The notes: generated from the sequence alone by a model not told the origin. 64,000 nt of DNA from Diadema setosum (GCA_033980235.1 CM067059.1:14890100-14954099), one strand, 5' to 3'. Shown: positions 1 through 12,602, counted from the stretch's first letter. A program made the numbers and translations.

Positions 1-305
1 TGTCAGTTTGAATGATAGAAAATTAGGTCTGTCTTTTTTCAGGGGTTGTACAGAAAACAAGGAAAAAATAAAATCAGAAGCAGAAATATATCTTCGAATG
101 GACAAAATGCTAGAATAGTACTACTCAGATGATTTTAAATTTACCTGACTATCAAAAGACATAAGTTGATTTCCCGCTGCATACGGTTCAAACGGTTTGG
201 AAAGATGTCGTTGATAACTTCGCTGATTTGTAACCAGCTTTATATGAAAGAAAATCAGTGATTAATATTTCTAAGAATTAATGTTTACATCTGCTTCGTA
301 TACAG

Positions 306-3300
306 TTTCCTCCGCTGTGTTCCAATCCGGAATCCTGGCGATGGCTGGTCGGCTTCAAGACGACCTCCAGAGCTCTTCTATTCAATGGTATTTCGTGGGA
401 CAGGTAAATGAATTGTCTTTGATTAATGGTGTCAAATATTGTAGATCATTAAGGTAAAATACACATGATTTGACATGACGGCTCCCATATTAGCTATTCT
501 GTCTAGATGTATTGGTAGCAATAACACTTACGTTCAGACGGTGACCCTTAACCTCAAGGATAGCTAACCTCGAAATTAAGTTTTATGGGGCGCCAAGTGT
601 CGCACGGTTCATTTCGTTACGAAATTGGTCATTTTGCCGACGAAACAATTGATTTCGTAAAGAAATCGTCTGGCGCTCCATAAAACTTACCCTTGAGATT
701 AGCTATCCTCGAGATTACCGTTTTAACGTAACGAATGTAGAGAAATGAAAGTTCTGTCATGACCTCGTAAAATATCTTGTAATTGATCCCACTCCTCTTC
801 AATGTCCGACCATAAATAAATATTGATGAATCTTTGCCTGTAAGGCATTTATCTAAAACGTTATTTTATGATGTTTCTTTTTAAATATGTTACAAAATTG
901 CCATACTAATATATGATAAGACATGATATGAATAGATTTGCTCTGCTAGAATACCATGTGATTTTTTTTTCACTTTCACAATTTTCCTATCTATCATATT
1001 CGCTAGGGGGCTGGGGGAACCGTTGTGGCCATTGCATCCCTATCGTCTCTTGGAGCAGGTAAGTGTATAAATGCAAACCATGATAAGGACAACTGATTGC
1101 ACGAATTACTCATACACCATTGCATTCTCTTCAGTTGTTGTGATGGCCCTGATATGGACTTATCTGGCTTCGATAGGTTGTGACTGGCCACCGTAAGAGA
1201 ACCCCAATTTTCCTTAGAGTCATATAGGATAGGGACTATAACGACAACACATCGTTCTTCTAAGTCAACTTTTGTTTAAATTATCATTATTTTTATGCCT
1301 AAACTAATGACATGCCAATTTTGCAAATTTTTAGCCTTTTTCATACATCTAATCAGCACTAAAAGCAATAGAATATGTACCACCCATCTCGTAATTGTTG
1401 AATTGAATGGGAGTAAAGCTTTCATGTTTGAAGAGAACTGATAACACGTCCTTGTCATATATGCATGTAGGACCTACACAATGTGTAATGTGTATGTGTT
1501 GTTTTACTGTGTGCATATAAACTTAAGTAAAAAAAAAAGGAGGAGAGAAACAAACAAAACCCCGCCAATGCCAAAAATTAGTCATCAAATAACTAGGGTT
1601 TGAGGTATATCGACAATAATCTATAGCTTCATGAAAGCTTTACGTGGGTTCATTCTGTATCATGTTGACCCCCCCCCCCGCCCCAACTGATCTTTCTGTG
1701 CCTTTTTCTTTTTGAGGATCAAAAAAAGCGACAACGAAAAAAAAAATCTTTCATAATGGCAAATAAACATCAACATGGGAGTTCACGGTCCCAATGCAGC
1801 AGCACTGAAGAAACCACAAAATTTTTATTCATATCTTAATGAGATATATGTTGTTGTTTTTTCTTCCTGGTCTAGGTCATGGAAGTTTGCATAAAGCAGC
1901 TATTGGTCTCTTCGTGTGTGCAGTGATAGTTCTTTTTTTCTGCGTTGTTTCTTTCTGGTTGCTTGTTAACTCGGTATGTTACGTAGCACTGGCAAAATAT
2001 CACTTCAATAAAAGAAATAAGTCAAAGAGACGTTGGACTAAAACATGTGTCTTTTGTATTAAAATCTTTACTTGTTGTATCACACGGAGTTCATTAATAG
2101 ATTTGTAAATACACGTACGAATGCCCAAGACAATCACAAGAATCTCTGTGTTTGCGCGTCTTTTTAAATCACAATTTTAAGAAATATCATCTTTACAAGC
2201 CAATATTTCCAGAATCTATACTCAGTAACTGCTCATTAAGACATAAAAGTCTGAAAAAACCCCCGATGGTGTCCTCCTGTTTTAACATTTCTACAGACTT
2301 TCGTGTAGAAATATATTATGAAGATAATTTTAAACACCTCCGTTTTGACAAATATCCCTAATCTTGTTTTTTTTTAATTGAAAAAAAAAAACCCCAAACA
2401 ATCTGGAAATGAATGTGAAGTTGATCCATCGCTTTTTCATACATGATATTTTCTGTTTTATGTTTTGCAAGAAACTACGTTTATGTAAAGAAAAGGAAGT
2501 GTGCTTAGATTTAGGTTGCGTATGATTAAAGAAGATGAAACTAAAAGGTGCAAGAACCCAATAATGCATCAAAAGATTGCACTTTATAAGTGTGACAAAA
2601 ATATATATTCTTCTTGAAGTAATGACTTTATCTCACCCAGTCCCTGTGTGCACATTATGGAAAATGAATCGTGAGACAGAATATAGACCATTTCTTCTCA
2701 CATAAAGTCCTGGACGATTTTACTGGCAAGTCACTGCATCTATCCTAGGATACAAGGAGAAAGATTAGATGATACTTGCTATATACTTATTAAATCTGAA
2801 TAAAACTAGTTTGAAATTAACAAAGTTTTCAAGTTTGAGTGTAAAACTGAATCTGCAATTCAAACTATATCTTCTAAATATATGTTGTCAATTTAAGAGT
2901 CAATCATAATTCACCACTTGATAAGATCATAACATTTCTGCAACGAATCCAAGCATTTTTTTTTGCAATGGGAAATACTTATAACGAATCAATAGTAATG
3001 TTATACTAACTAAGAAATACAGCTCCTTACCCACAGAATAAGTTTTTGCGACTTAATATGTTTCTTGTTTAATCAAAGTTCTAGTTCTAATGAAGCAGTA
3101 CGTCTTTAATTGATTTATTTTAATTATCGTGGCACAAGAATTCTAAATGAAATAATAGCCCATCCCCCCTTGCACGGCCCCTGTTCTTTGCATGGACCTA
3201 CGAATGGACTTTCAACGAAACCTACCACTTTGGAGTACGATCCGCCGCCACCTGATTATGCACATCTCCATGAGTACATGCAGGTGTCTCAAAAATGACG

Positions 3301-6300
3301 ATTTCATAATCATGCATCGTCACTGACAACAGAATTGTTTCCCTAATTCTGGTTATATTTGCCTGATGCGCCTAAGACTGAAACGTCTTTGAATAAACGC
3401 CAATGATGAGAAGCAGCAAAGCTCAGAACATGACTGATCTCCTTTCATTGGGTTGGAAATTACCGATTTGCTCGCTAGCGTTCACACATATGACTTTGTC
3501 TATTGGTAAGACAGACATATCTTCTTCCCTTGCTATCTGTTTTTACTCTGGAAAAATGTGCGGAAAAAAAAATTAGGATCAATTAGCGAAAAACTTAGCT
3601 ATCTCTTCAAAAGTACCTGCATTTCGCTCATGAAAATGTCTGCACATGCATTTTCCTTGATTTAAGACAGTTTTCTTCTGCGAAATATAGTTCATAGATT
3701 TTTCAAAGCTGTGTTGTGTTTTGCCCCAGCTTGCCGACGGCGGAGATCATAATATTACGATCAAAGCAGGGAAGACTTTTTAAAATGCTTTTGTGACTGT
3801 TGTCATAGACAGAGGCATGCATTAATTAAGGAAATGATGAATGTCCATGTGTAGTAGGTCCATGCTCTTTGTATACGGCAGTATTTTTTTTTTTTTGTAT
3901 ACCACACGATGTGTAGGGTCCTATGTGTTAAACTTACCGTTCTCTCTCTCTCTTTAAACCAGTGGCTAGTGCTATACATGTACAACCAATAAATAGCCGA
4001 TGATTAGTACAGAAATTACAGTTGTCAAAGAATCTTTTTTTTCGTAGTTAATGAATAAATTGTGATTTATTTCATCCCGCAAACAGAAGATTATCAGGGA
4101 ATACCTTTCTCAGAATGAGGAGATGCCAGAAGAATCCATGTCTTTCAAACGAACTTGGATTCTGCTCTGGAAAGTTTTCAAAAAAGTAAGAGTCTTTCGT
4201 TTCTTTTTGATATTGTCGATATCTTATGTTATTGTGATGTTCATTTATTCGTTATCCGCACACGGAAGTCCGTCACTTATTTCCGTTCTAATGTTATGTT
4301 ACATCTGATGATGTCTTTGGTATCCTGTTCTCGGGGCAGAACAATCTGCGACAATGTGAAACAGCTTATATATGAACGGCTCAGCCACAAAAAAAAAATG
4401 AGTTGTAGAAGACGAATAATCTTTAAAGTTTTATTTTTTTAGGGGGTGCGGGAATAAAAGAAAAATGATTAAAAAAAGATTCAGCCTCGTTTAAATTTTA
4501 TTGAATTGTTTGATTTATAAAACTTACAAAATGAAACACCCAACATGTAATTTACGTGCATCATCAAGTCAAAGGGTATATAGCTAGATGAGAACTGCAC
4601 ATAACATATAACTGTTCATTTCTTAACACATAAATGAATATGGCCACAAAGACACATGACGTTATTATTGTATTATTCTATGGTGTGAGTGTGAGTATGA
4701 TTATGTGTGTGTTATCCCATAGGTAGATCGTCAGTGCTACGATAAAATTTTACTGACATAATTATGAGTAACACACAAAGATGTGAACCTTTTGAAAGTT
4801 CAGAAAAAAAAAAGTTGAAAAAAAAAAATAGTTTTCTGACATTCACCGAACATTAATTATTTTATCTTGCTAATACTGCGTTTAAAAAGCATTTTGCAGG
4901 TAAACTATAAAGGATAGGAATCTCCTCAGATATCTTTAATTGCCATTGGATTAATATTGATAAATCTATAGCTGTCAAAGCATTGCTGCATGCGATCATG
5001 AACTTTTCATAACATATTAAAGAATTCTTTGTTTACGTCCGAAATCCTCTCTCGGTTTTCTCACCAAAAATAATGATATTTCAACCATTAACCCGCCTAA
5101 AGCAATGATAATCTAAATAATATGCTATCAAACAAATCGCCTACACACACCCTAATAGAGGTATTCAAAGTACACAAAAACGTGCGCGCGCGCGCATACA
5201 CACACACACCCACATACAAACACACGCACACAAAACACACACATTCATTTACTCATTCTCTCTCCCACATGCACCTGACCTAAAACATAGATAAAATGGC
5301 ATGCCTTGGCCGTATGGTTCATCTTCTTCGTCACCCTTTCGGTCTTCCCCGTAATCTTGTCGGAAATCCATTCGGTAGCGGCAGGACAATCTGAGTTTGC
5401 CCGAGATTACTTCGTGCCTCTCGTGTGCTTCTTCACTTTCAATATTGGCGACTGTGTGGGCAGTCTCCTGCCGAAATGGATCACTTGGGTGAGCACCTTT
5501 CTTTTCCCTTTACATTATATGGGAATAGGAGCTATTGAAGAGTTCCGCAACATTTACACCATTGTTGATGCTGAAGATTATGTTGACACTTGGTGAAACA
5601 GTGATCTGATATAAGAATAATCTTATTTCTTACATAACAAAAACAGCAATATTTTTTTGACTGATTGTCTTTCACAAGATGATTTCCTAGCAGATTCATA
5701 GGAAAAGGTGTGTCTTCCTGCACTAGTTTCACGTGTATTAAATTGATCTATTGATATGATTTATTTTATTTTATTCTTCGTTTCCTTTGCATGCAAAAAT
5801 CTAATCAGAAGATCCATGATGAATAAGAGTACATCTGAGTGTCAAACCCTCAATTTTGTCAGTGTGCACAATGCTCCCCCTCCCGTATCTCGAATCTGCG
5901 GTATCAGTTTTAACCGAAAATGAAATAAGGTTGTTAATCCGAAAACTGAATGAGGCTCGTTAATCCGAAAATGTAGTTTTGTTACATTTGATAAAATGAG
6001 ATTTTTCTGTAATTGTTATTGATGAAAAAATAAGTACCCCCCCCCATCCTGCGATGGCACAATTCCCTTCTTCCACAACCATCATCAGGATAAGCCATGC
6101 ATGACGTAAAAAAAGGTTATTATAAGAGGTCACTTAAAGGATAAACGAACCTTATTTCGTTTTCTTATCTAATAAACCTTCGATATAACGAACCTTATTT
6201 CAGTTTCAAATTAATGAACCTTCGGAAAAACGAACCCTATTTCCTTTTCCAATTAACAAACATCTTGAATAACGAACTCTTTTTTATTTTTGGTTTAATG

Positions 6301-8142
6301 AACCTCTATAAGTATTGGGAGTTTGTGTATTTGAGAATAAAGAACCTTCGGATTTAAAATCCTTATTTCATTTTCGAAAATAACGAAACTTATTATACGT
6401 GTTCGGATTAACGAACCTTGGGAAAATTGAACTCTATTGCATTTTCTGTTTAACAAACTCTCAGACTTTCGGACGGAAACTGACTGAAAGGTGTTTTTAA
6501 AAAAACTACCAGATGAGTTGGTTTCTCTTCTCTTGTTTGAGAAGGGAGATTCGTTTTATTTCGATATCTTTACAATAATAATTTCATATTCTTTGATTTT
6601 ACAAAACGAGATGTTTCTTCTTGTGTGTATAGATGGAAGTCCTCAGTTAATTACTCCAACATTGGTCTAAATGTAATGCAAAAAAAAAAAGTAATAAAAT
6701 ACCGTCAATAACGGGATATCAGAATCTGCTTTCATCGTGGAGTCGACAATTTAACCATAAATTCGTCAGAACAGGAGAAGTTATCAAATCACCTGCTTAC
6801 GACACAATACCAGCTGTTGATAGTATAGGGAAGGAAGAAAAAAAATTACCGATTAAGAGTGAGCATGATGTATTTCCCACTGTAGTTTAATGAATACTTT
6901 GTCATGATTGCCTGACGGTCTTACAGAGACGTCCAATTTGCGTACTGCTGTTGGTGGCGTCGCGTGTAGTGTTCATACCGTTGTTCGTCCTCTGCAACTT
7001 CCGACCCGACTCGAGGAAAATTCCGGTACTCATCCACAACGATGGTGTGTACATCTTCCTGGTTGTTATTTTCTCCTTGTCCAATGGCTTTCTCAAGACT
7101 GTGCTCATGATGGATGGACCCAGGTGAGATCAAAATATCACCATTGAAATAGACTGTCTTCATTTTTAAAAAGTATACTTTCCTTGAAAGTCATTCACAT
7201 TGAATCATCTTTATTGTCATGCAGAACTTTTGAGGGAGTAAAACCATGAGAATCATTCAGAAATTAAGAAGTTGCTGGGTTAAACAGTTTTAAGACATTT
7301 AGATGGTTTTCTGATGGGGAGTTAACTGTAAGATTAGAAATATAGCAACATAAAAGGAGATAACATCAGATATACCTTCAAAATACCTTTTTTCTTTTCT
7401 TTCTGTTCGTCTGAAGCGCAATGCAAGTGTTTTGTTTGCTTGATCAAAAGTCAAATTGAAGATCATAAACATGAATTGGAATGAAGATTCACTGCAAGAT
7501 GTTTCAAGCAGGATGTTGGATAAAGACGAAACTTTCATTTTTACTTTGTTCCATTTCATCTACTGTGGCATTTACAATTAGTGACTTACTAAGCCTTTTC
7601 AAAAAATAAAAGAAAAAAGACGAATGAATGGAATCAATTAAATGACATAATTACATCATTAAACAGGGTGACGAATAAACTAGCTTATCAAAAGTTCTTA
7701 TAATACCTTGATTTGCAGAAAGGGAACAGCAATAACTGTGGAATTCTTGGTTTGATTCTGTTTGTAATAATTTGGGAGCATGAATTCCATAAACACATCA
7801 CTAATCAGTAAGAACAAGGATTTTTCAGGAGGGATTTATGTTATATGATATTCACAAAATCTGATTCATTTCGGATGAGATGCATGCCCGAATTTTTTGA
7901 GTTTTTTCATTGATTTAGTTATTTTGAAAATCATAATAACGTGTGAAATAGATCCCTGGAGTTTTTAGAGGACTTTTGTTCGTACTCACCGTTTAGAATA
8001 ATGATACACTGTATTATTTTCCAATTACAGTAAATATGAACCGAGGCCGGACAAGGCAGAGTCAATGATGATCTTCTTTTTGATCTTTGGAATTCTCTGC
8101 GGGATTGCTCTCTCCGACATTCTTCTATTGGTCTGGACCTGA
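306..8142 (+). CDS. Equilibrative nucleoside transporter (SLC29/ENT family), 3' part
   Basis: Membrane carrier for facilitated nucleoside transport. Eight coding exons are read: 306-403, 1007-1058, 1876-about 2031, 3159-3283, 4087-4185, 5291-5488, 6927-7123 and 8031-8142 (stop TGA 8140-8142). All but one junction have clear GT/AG sites and matching phases; the exon 3 donor is uncertain. Translation shows the ENT pattern from about TM4 to TM11: AVFQSGILAMAG, a GQ-GAGG glycine-rich TM5 split across exons, a hydrophobic TM6, a hydrophilic loop rich in Pro and charged residues (exons 4-5), FVTLSVFPVILSEI, VCFFTFNIGD, VVFIPLFVLCNF, FSFSNGFLKTVLMMDGP and a last helix ending SDILLLVWT. The family is recognised from these motifs; the ENT1/2/3/4 subtype is not decided. 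N-terminal exons (TM1-3) lie before the window. ATTAAAATAAAA near 8485 could provide the polyadenylation signal. Confidence 0.9.
529..735. mobile_element. Fold-back MITE in SLC29 intron
   Basis: About 207 bp that folds almost completely on itself. The left arm (TTACGTT..ACGGT, CTCAAGGATAGCTA, AAGTTTTATGGGGCGCCA) is matched in reverse by the right arm (TGGCGCTCCATAAAACTT, TTGAGATTAGCTATCCTCGAG, ACCGTTTTAACGTAA). No coding potential. It lies in the intron between exons 306-403 and 1007-1058. The TSD is not certain, so the superfamily is not assigned. Confidence 0.65.
5160..5260. repeat. CA/GC-rich microsatellite before an SLC29 exon
   Basis: Alternating purine-pyrimidine tract (GCGCGCGCGC followed by imperfect CA repeats) just upstream of the acceptor of exon 5291-5488. 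Simple repeat; Z-DNA-prone by composition. Confidence 0.8.
5913..6475. repeat. Fold-back array of GAACCTTATTTCATTTTC units
   Basis: Short degenerate units of roughly 20-45 bp. Left units read CCGAAAATGAAATAAGGTTGTTAAT; right units read the reverse, ATTAACGAACCTTATTTC, many times between about 6140 and 6470. The whole is an imperfect inverted array in the intron between exons 5291-5488 and 6927-7123. A related array lies at 62970-63365. Confidence 0.6.
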
Positions 8143-9040
8143 AATTGATGGCAAAACATCGTTGAACCCGATCTGAGTTTTTAACTAGATTTTCAGAACG
8201 TGTGTTATTTGTGAGATACCTTTATCTTTTTTTAAACGTGTTTTACAATATTTCTGACTTTTCCTTATCAAGGATCATTTGTTTTGCATTATCCTTTATT
8301 ATTTCTGTGACCTCTGCAAAAGTTGGCTCGCAACAGATGACAAGAGAAGCAGCACTGTTAATGATGACTGCAATTAAAAAGTTGCGAATTAAGAGTTTAT
8401 TACCTGCTTTTTAACTGGTTGTTACATATTTCGCTCGTCTCCTTACATTGTACAGATACATTATAGATCTCTTACTGTCATGACATTAAAATAAAAACTC
8501 ACAACTCTACTTTACCTGTCGAAAGGTAGGAGAGAGTGGGGTGAACTTGGACGCGGGAGAAGTGGGACACTTCTCATATCTCAAAAAGTTTTGAACTAAT
8601 CAACTTTCAAGTCATCCCCTATCAGGCATTTGGCACCAAAGTACAAACACATGGTAACAGCTATGCAACAACTCTGCTCGATTCTCCCCGATAAATCATA
8701 TGAGACTCTCAACTTTCAGCTTTATTTCCATTTCCATTAAATAGACAAGAAAATTATATAACAATGTATTAACAGAACATATTTGTAACAATTAAACAAA
8801 AACGTACATGTGATCACGAGTAACAACATAAATTCATTTTGTAAGGTATATACATAAATTATGCATAATACAAGGATTTGAATGGAACTGGACTCTGGAG
8901 GGTTCCACTAAGAAGCAAAGCTTGTAGGGTATGGGACCCTCGGAAAATACATAAGAGAACAAATAATGACTGAATGAAAATACAAACATGAAACAAAATC
9001 AAAGAAACCAATGTATAGGAATATGAAGTAACAAGGAAAA
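8143..9040. other. 3' flank of SLC29 and intergenic DNA
   Basis: Likely 3' UTR of the transporter gene up to an ATTAAAATAAAA near 8485, then AT-rich sequence without a convincing ORF. The left edge of the Tsp/pearl-like element starting near 9.0 kb could not be fixed and may lie in this stretch. Confidence 0.5.
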
Positions 9041-9055
9041 GTAGAAATTACAATA

Positions 9056-9800
9056 CAGGTCAAAAATCAAGGTCAAAGGTCAAAGAAGTCAAAGGTCATA
9101 ATTCTGTGTAGAGTTTTGAAGCCCTCACCTGGTGCCATCACATAAAGCAAACGGAATCGAAATCGGGTTAGAAATGGCGAAGGAGAAGCATTTTGTAGCC
9201 ATTGTACAATATAGGTCAAAAATCAAGGGCAAAGCTAGGTCAAAGAAGTCAAAGGTCAAAATTCTGTGTAGAAGTTTTGAAGCCCTCAACTAGTGCCATC
9301 ACACAAAGCAAACGGAATCGAAATCGGGTTAGAAATAGCGAAGGAGTAGCATTTTGTAGCAAAATGTATAATACAGGTCAAAAATCAAGGTCAAAGGTCA
9401 AAGAAGTCAAAGGTCAAAATTCTGTGTAGAAGTTTTGAAGCCCTCACCTAGTGCCATCACATAAAGCAAACGGAATCGAAATCGGGTTAGAAATGGCGAA
9501 GGAGTAGCATTTTGTAGCAAAATGTACAATACAGGTCAAAAAATCAAGGTCAAAGGTCAAAGAAGTCAAATGTCAAAATTCTGTGTAGAAATTTTGAAGC
9601 CCTCAACTCGTGCCATCACATAAAGCAAACGGAATCGATCGGGTTAGAAATGGCGAAGGAGTAGCATTTTGTAGCAAAATGTACAATATAGGTCAAAGGT
9701 CAAGGTCAAATGTCACAACTGAAATTCTGTGTAGACGTTTCAAAGCTCCCACGCAGTGCTATCATATAAAGCAAACAGAATCAAAATCGGCTCATAAATG
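9056..9800 (+). repeat. Tandem core of element A, about 157-bp monomers
   Basis: The phrase GGTCAAAAATCAAGG recurs at 9058, 9214, 9376 and 9534 and in variant form at 9691 (spacings 156, 162, 158, 157). Monomers also share GCCATCACATAAAGCAAACGG. Four of five contain a perfect AGGTCAAAGGTCA (9070-9082, 9388-9400, 9547-9559, 9690-9702). Short ORFs here are by-products of the repeat. Confidence 0.9.
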
Positions 9801-9813
9801 ACAGAGAAGTAGC

Positions 9814-12413
9814 CAACGGCGTAGCCAGGATTTCATCTTGGGGGGGGGGGGGCGGTTAGTCTGCGAGGGAGCGGAGCGAGCGAGGGGGGGGGGGAGGGTG
9901 TGGGAGGGGGGTGTCCCCCCTCCCACGGTAAGAACTTTTTGCATTTTGATGTTGTAAATGGTGCCATTAATTGATGCATGTTTTTGCGCGTTTTATCAAC
10001 GTGAAACAGTCCCACTTGTTTAAGGTAGCAGTATATTTTGATGTAGATTATCATTGAACAGTTTGCCTATAAATTGCTATCATTTAAATATGCTTCTTGT
10101 ATTAATTCTTTTCACTGAATATCATGAACGCGACTGAACCCGAGAGAGCGGAGCGAGCGAAGGGAGAGGGGAGGGTGTGGGAGGGGGTGTCCCCCCTCCC
10201 ACGGTAAGAACTTTTTGCATTTTGATGCTGCAAATGGTGCAATTTGATGCATGTTTTTGCGCGTTTTATCGACGTGAAACAGTCCCACTTGTTTAAGGTA
10301 GCAGTATATTTTGATGTAGATTATCATTTAACAATTTGCCCATAAAATACTATCATTTCAATATGCTTCTTGTTTTAATTCTTTTCACTGAATATCATGA
10401 ACGCGACTGAACCCGAGAGAGCGGGGCGAGCGAAGGGGGAGGGGAGGGTGTGGGAGGGGGTGTCCCCCCTCCCACGGTAAGAACTCTTTGCATTTTGATG
10501 TTGCAATGTTTTTGCGCGTTCTATCGACGTCAAACAGTCCCACTTGTTTAAGGTAGCAGTTTATTTTGATGTAGATTATTATTGAACAATTTGCCTATAA
10601 AATGGTATAAGTTAAATACACTTCTTGTATTGATTCTTTTCACTGAATATCATGAACGCGACTGAACCCGAGCGAGCGGAGCGAGTGAAGGGGGAGGGGA
10701 GGGTGTTGGAGGGGGGTGTCCCCCTCCCACGGTGAGAACTTTTTGCATTTTGATGCTGCAAATGGTGCAATTTGATGCATGTTTTTGCGTGTTTTAACGA
10801 GTTGAAACAGTCCCACTTGTTTAAGGTTGCAGTATATTTTGATGTAGATTATCATTGAACAATTTGCCTATAATATGGTAAAATTTAAATACACTTCTTG
10901 TATTACTTCTTTTCACTGAATATCATGAACGCGACTGAACCCGAGCGAGCGGAGCGAGCGAGGGGGAGGGGAGGGTGTGGGAGGGGGTGTCCTCCTCCCA
11001 CGGTGAGAACTTTTTGCATTTTGATGTTGCAAATGGTGCAATTTGATGCATGTTTTTGCGCGTTTTATCGACGTAAAACAGTCCCACTTGTTTAAGGTAG
11101 CAGTATATTTTGATGTAGATTATCATTGAACAATTTGCCTATATAATGGTATAATTTAAATACACTTCTTGTACTAATTCTTTTCACTGAATATCATGAA
11201 CGCGACTGAACCCGGGCGAGCGGAGCGAGCGAGGGGGGAGGGTGTCCCCCCTCCCACGGTGAGAACTTTTTGCATTTTGATGTTGCAAATGGTGCAATTT
11301 GATGCACGTTTTTGCGTGTTTTAACGAGTTGAAACAATCCCACTTGTTTAAAGTTGCAGTATATTTTAGTGTAGATATTTATCGAACAATTTGCCTATAA
11401 AATTGTATCATTTAAATAATCGTCTTGTATTAATTCTTACACTGAATATCTTGAACACTGTCTGTTCAGCAGTCAAACAGAAAAAGCATGCACACGAGGG
11501 TGTAGATAGGGGCATATCCCCTCCCACACGAAGGTGATTTTGCGTTTTCAGACCTGAAATTCAGCGATCTGTTGCAAATTTTTGGTGCAATACTTTTTCA
11601 TCGAAGTGATAAAATCACGGGATTTAGCTCTTATTCCGAATGTGCACCATCTGTGTGTATGTTGAAAGTCTAGTGAGGTAGAGCTTAGGGGAAGGGGGAA
11701 TCCTCCCGCTCGCGGAGCTTATGCGTTTTTAGAATTGAAATAAAGCGATCTGGGTATAGCCACAGTCTACTTCTATGCATGGCGGAAGAGGGGGGGGGGG
11801 GGGGGGCGGGCGAGCAGGGAGAAGGCGTGGGCGAGTGTTATCCCCACCCTTCCCCACCCTTGGAGCTTTTGCCTTTTTAAGGTTGAAATTGAGATATCTC
11901 GTCTACGCATATTTGATGGAATCAACATTTGGGAAATCACACACACACACACAAAAAAAAAAAACTGATTGGGGGAGGGGGGGGGACTGAGGGAGGAAAG
12001 GGTCGATTAAAAGGGGATATTCCCCTTTTATATGAGGGAACCTTGAGTTTTTGGAATATAAGTGATAAGTCTTGTGCACTCAGAATTATTCATAATTTTT
12101 TCGTAAATCTATAAAGTGTACTAAGCTGGGGAAAGAGGCACAGAGGGGGAGGGTTTGGGAGGGGGTATCCCCTCCCAAGCACGAGAGATTTTGCATATTT
12201 TGAATTGAAATTCAACGATCTGGTGCACACTTTGAGTGAAATATTCAAAAAAGTATCTTATTTGATGAAAGGTTGCAAAGGAGACCCGCTTCATGTGCAT
12301 GCATACAGTATACACGCATTTTTTTTTTCCGCCTCCCAAATCCCCGGTCCAAATCTTGGGGGGGGGGGGGGGGGGGGGGGCGATCGCCCCCCCCCCCCCT
12401 GGCTACGCCAGTG
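9814..12413. mobile_element. hAT-like non-autonomous element inserted in element A
   Basis: Flanked by an exact 8-bp direct repeat GAAGTAGC (9806-9813 and 12414-12421), the target duplication length of hAT transposons. Its ends are inverted: CAACGGCGTAGCCAGG at the left and CCTGGCTACGCCAGTG at the right, each followed inward by long G or C homopolymers. The inside is filled with tandem G-rich modules and encodes no transposase, so it is non-autonomous. The host monomer resumes directly after the right copy of GAAGTAGC, so the insertion postdates element A. Confidence 0.75.
9860..11460 (+). repeat. Tandem modules of about 260-275 bp inside the hAT-like element
   Basis: The phrase TTCACTGAATATCATGAACG recurs near 10111, 10386, 10647, 10914 and 11186. 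Each unit also has GAGCGGAGCGAGCGA, a GGGAGGGTGTGGGAGGGGGTGT block with its own C-rich inverse, and TTTGATGTAGATTATCATT. More degenerate modules continue to about 12350. The repeated reverse-strand ORFs (starting MIIYIKIYC) follow the DNA repeat and are not taken as genes. Confidence 0.85.
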
Positions 12414-12547
12414 GAAGTAGCAAATTGAAGATTTTGATCACACACGGACGCACGCACGGACACACGGACGCACACACGGACACACGGACACACACACGTA
12501 CGGAGCCCGTTTCATAGTCCCCTGCTCGAACTCGTTCAGCGGGGACA

Positions 12548-12599
12548 ACAACCCATGATGTGGCCTAGCATCAGTAATCCAAGACATGAGTGCCCATTC
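12548..12599. other. Short spacer between element A and the Harbinger
   Basis: About 50 bp of unique-looking sequence. Nothing else is seen in it. Confidence 0.5.
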
Positions 12600-12602
12600 T
12601 AA

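Larger units (their letters stand above)
9041..12547 (+). mobile_element. Tsp/pearl-like (Helentron-associated) element A, interrupted
   Basis: Five tandem monomers of about 156-162 bp (9056-9800) are followed, after a 2.6-kb insertion (9814-12413), by the end of the monomer, an ACGG/ACGC/ACAC microsatellite tail (about 12440-12500) and a hairpin at 12518-12547 (GTCCCC...GGGGAC with inner GCT/AGC and GAAC/GTTC pairs). Tandem core, ACRG-type tail and terminal hairpin are the described plan of sea urchin Tsp, bivalve pearl and other HINE elements, which are non-autonomous and mobilised by Helentron Rep/helicase. No protein is encoded. The 5' end was not located. Confidence 0.55.

Noticed and set aside
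9056..9800. CRISPR-like array
   Set aside because: Monomers of about 157 bp are contiguous repeats without unique spacers, and the DNA is eukaryotic.
9833..11126. Repeated ORFs beginning MIIYIKIYC on the - strand
   Set aside because: Four similar copies arise because the DNA module is repeated; they end in low-complexity Pro-rich sequence, vary in length and have no recognisable domain.
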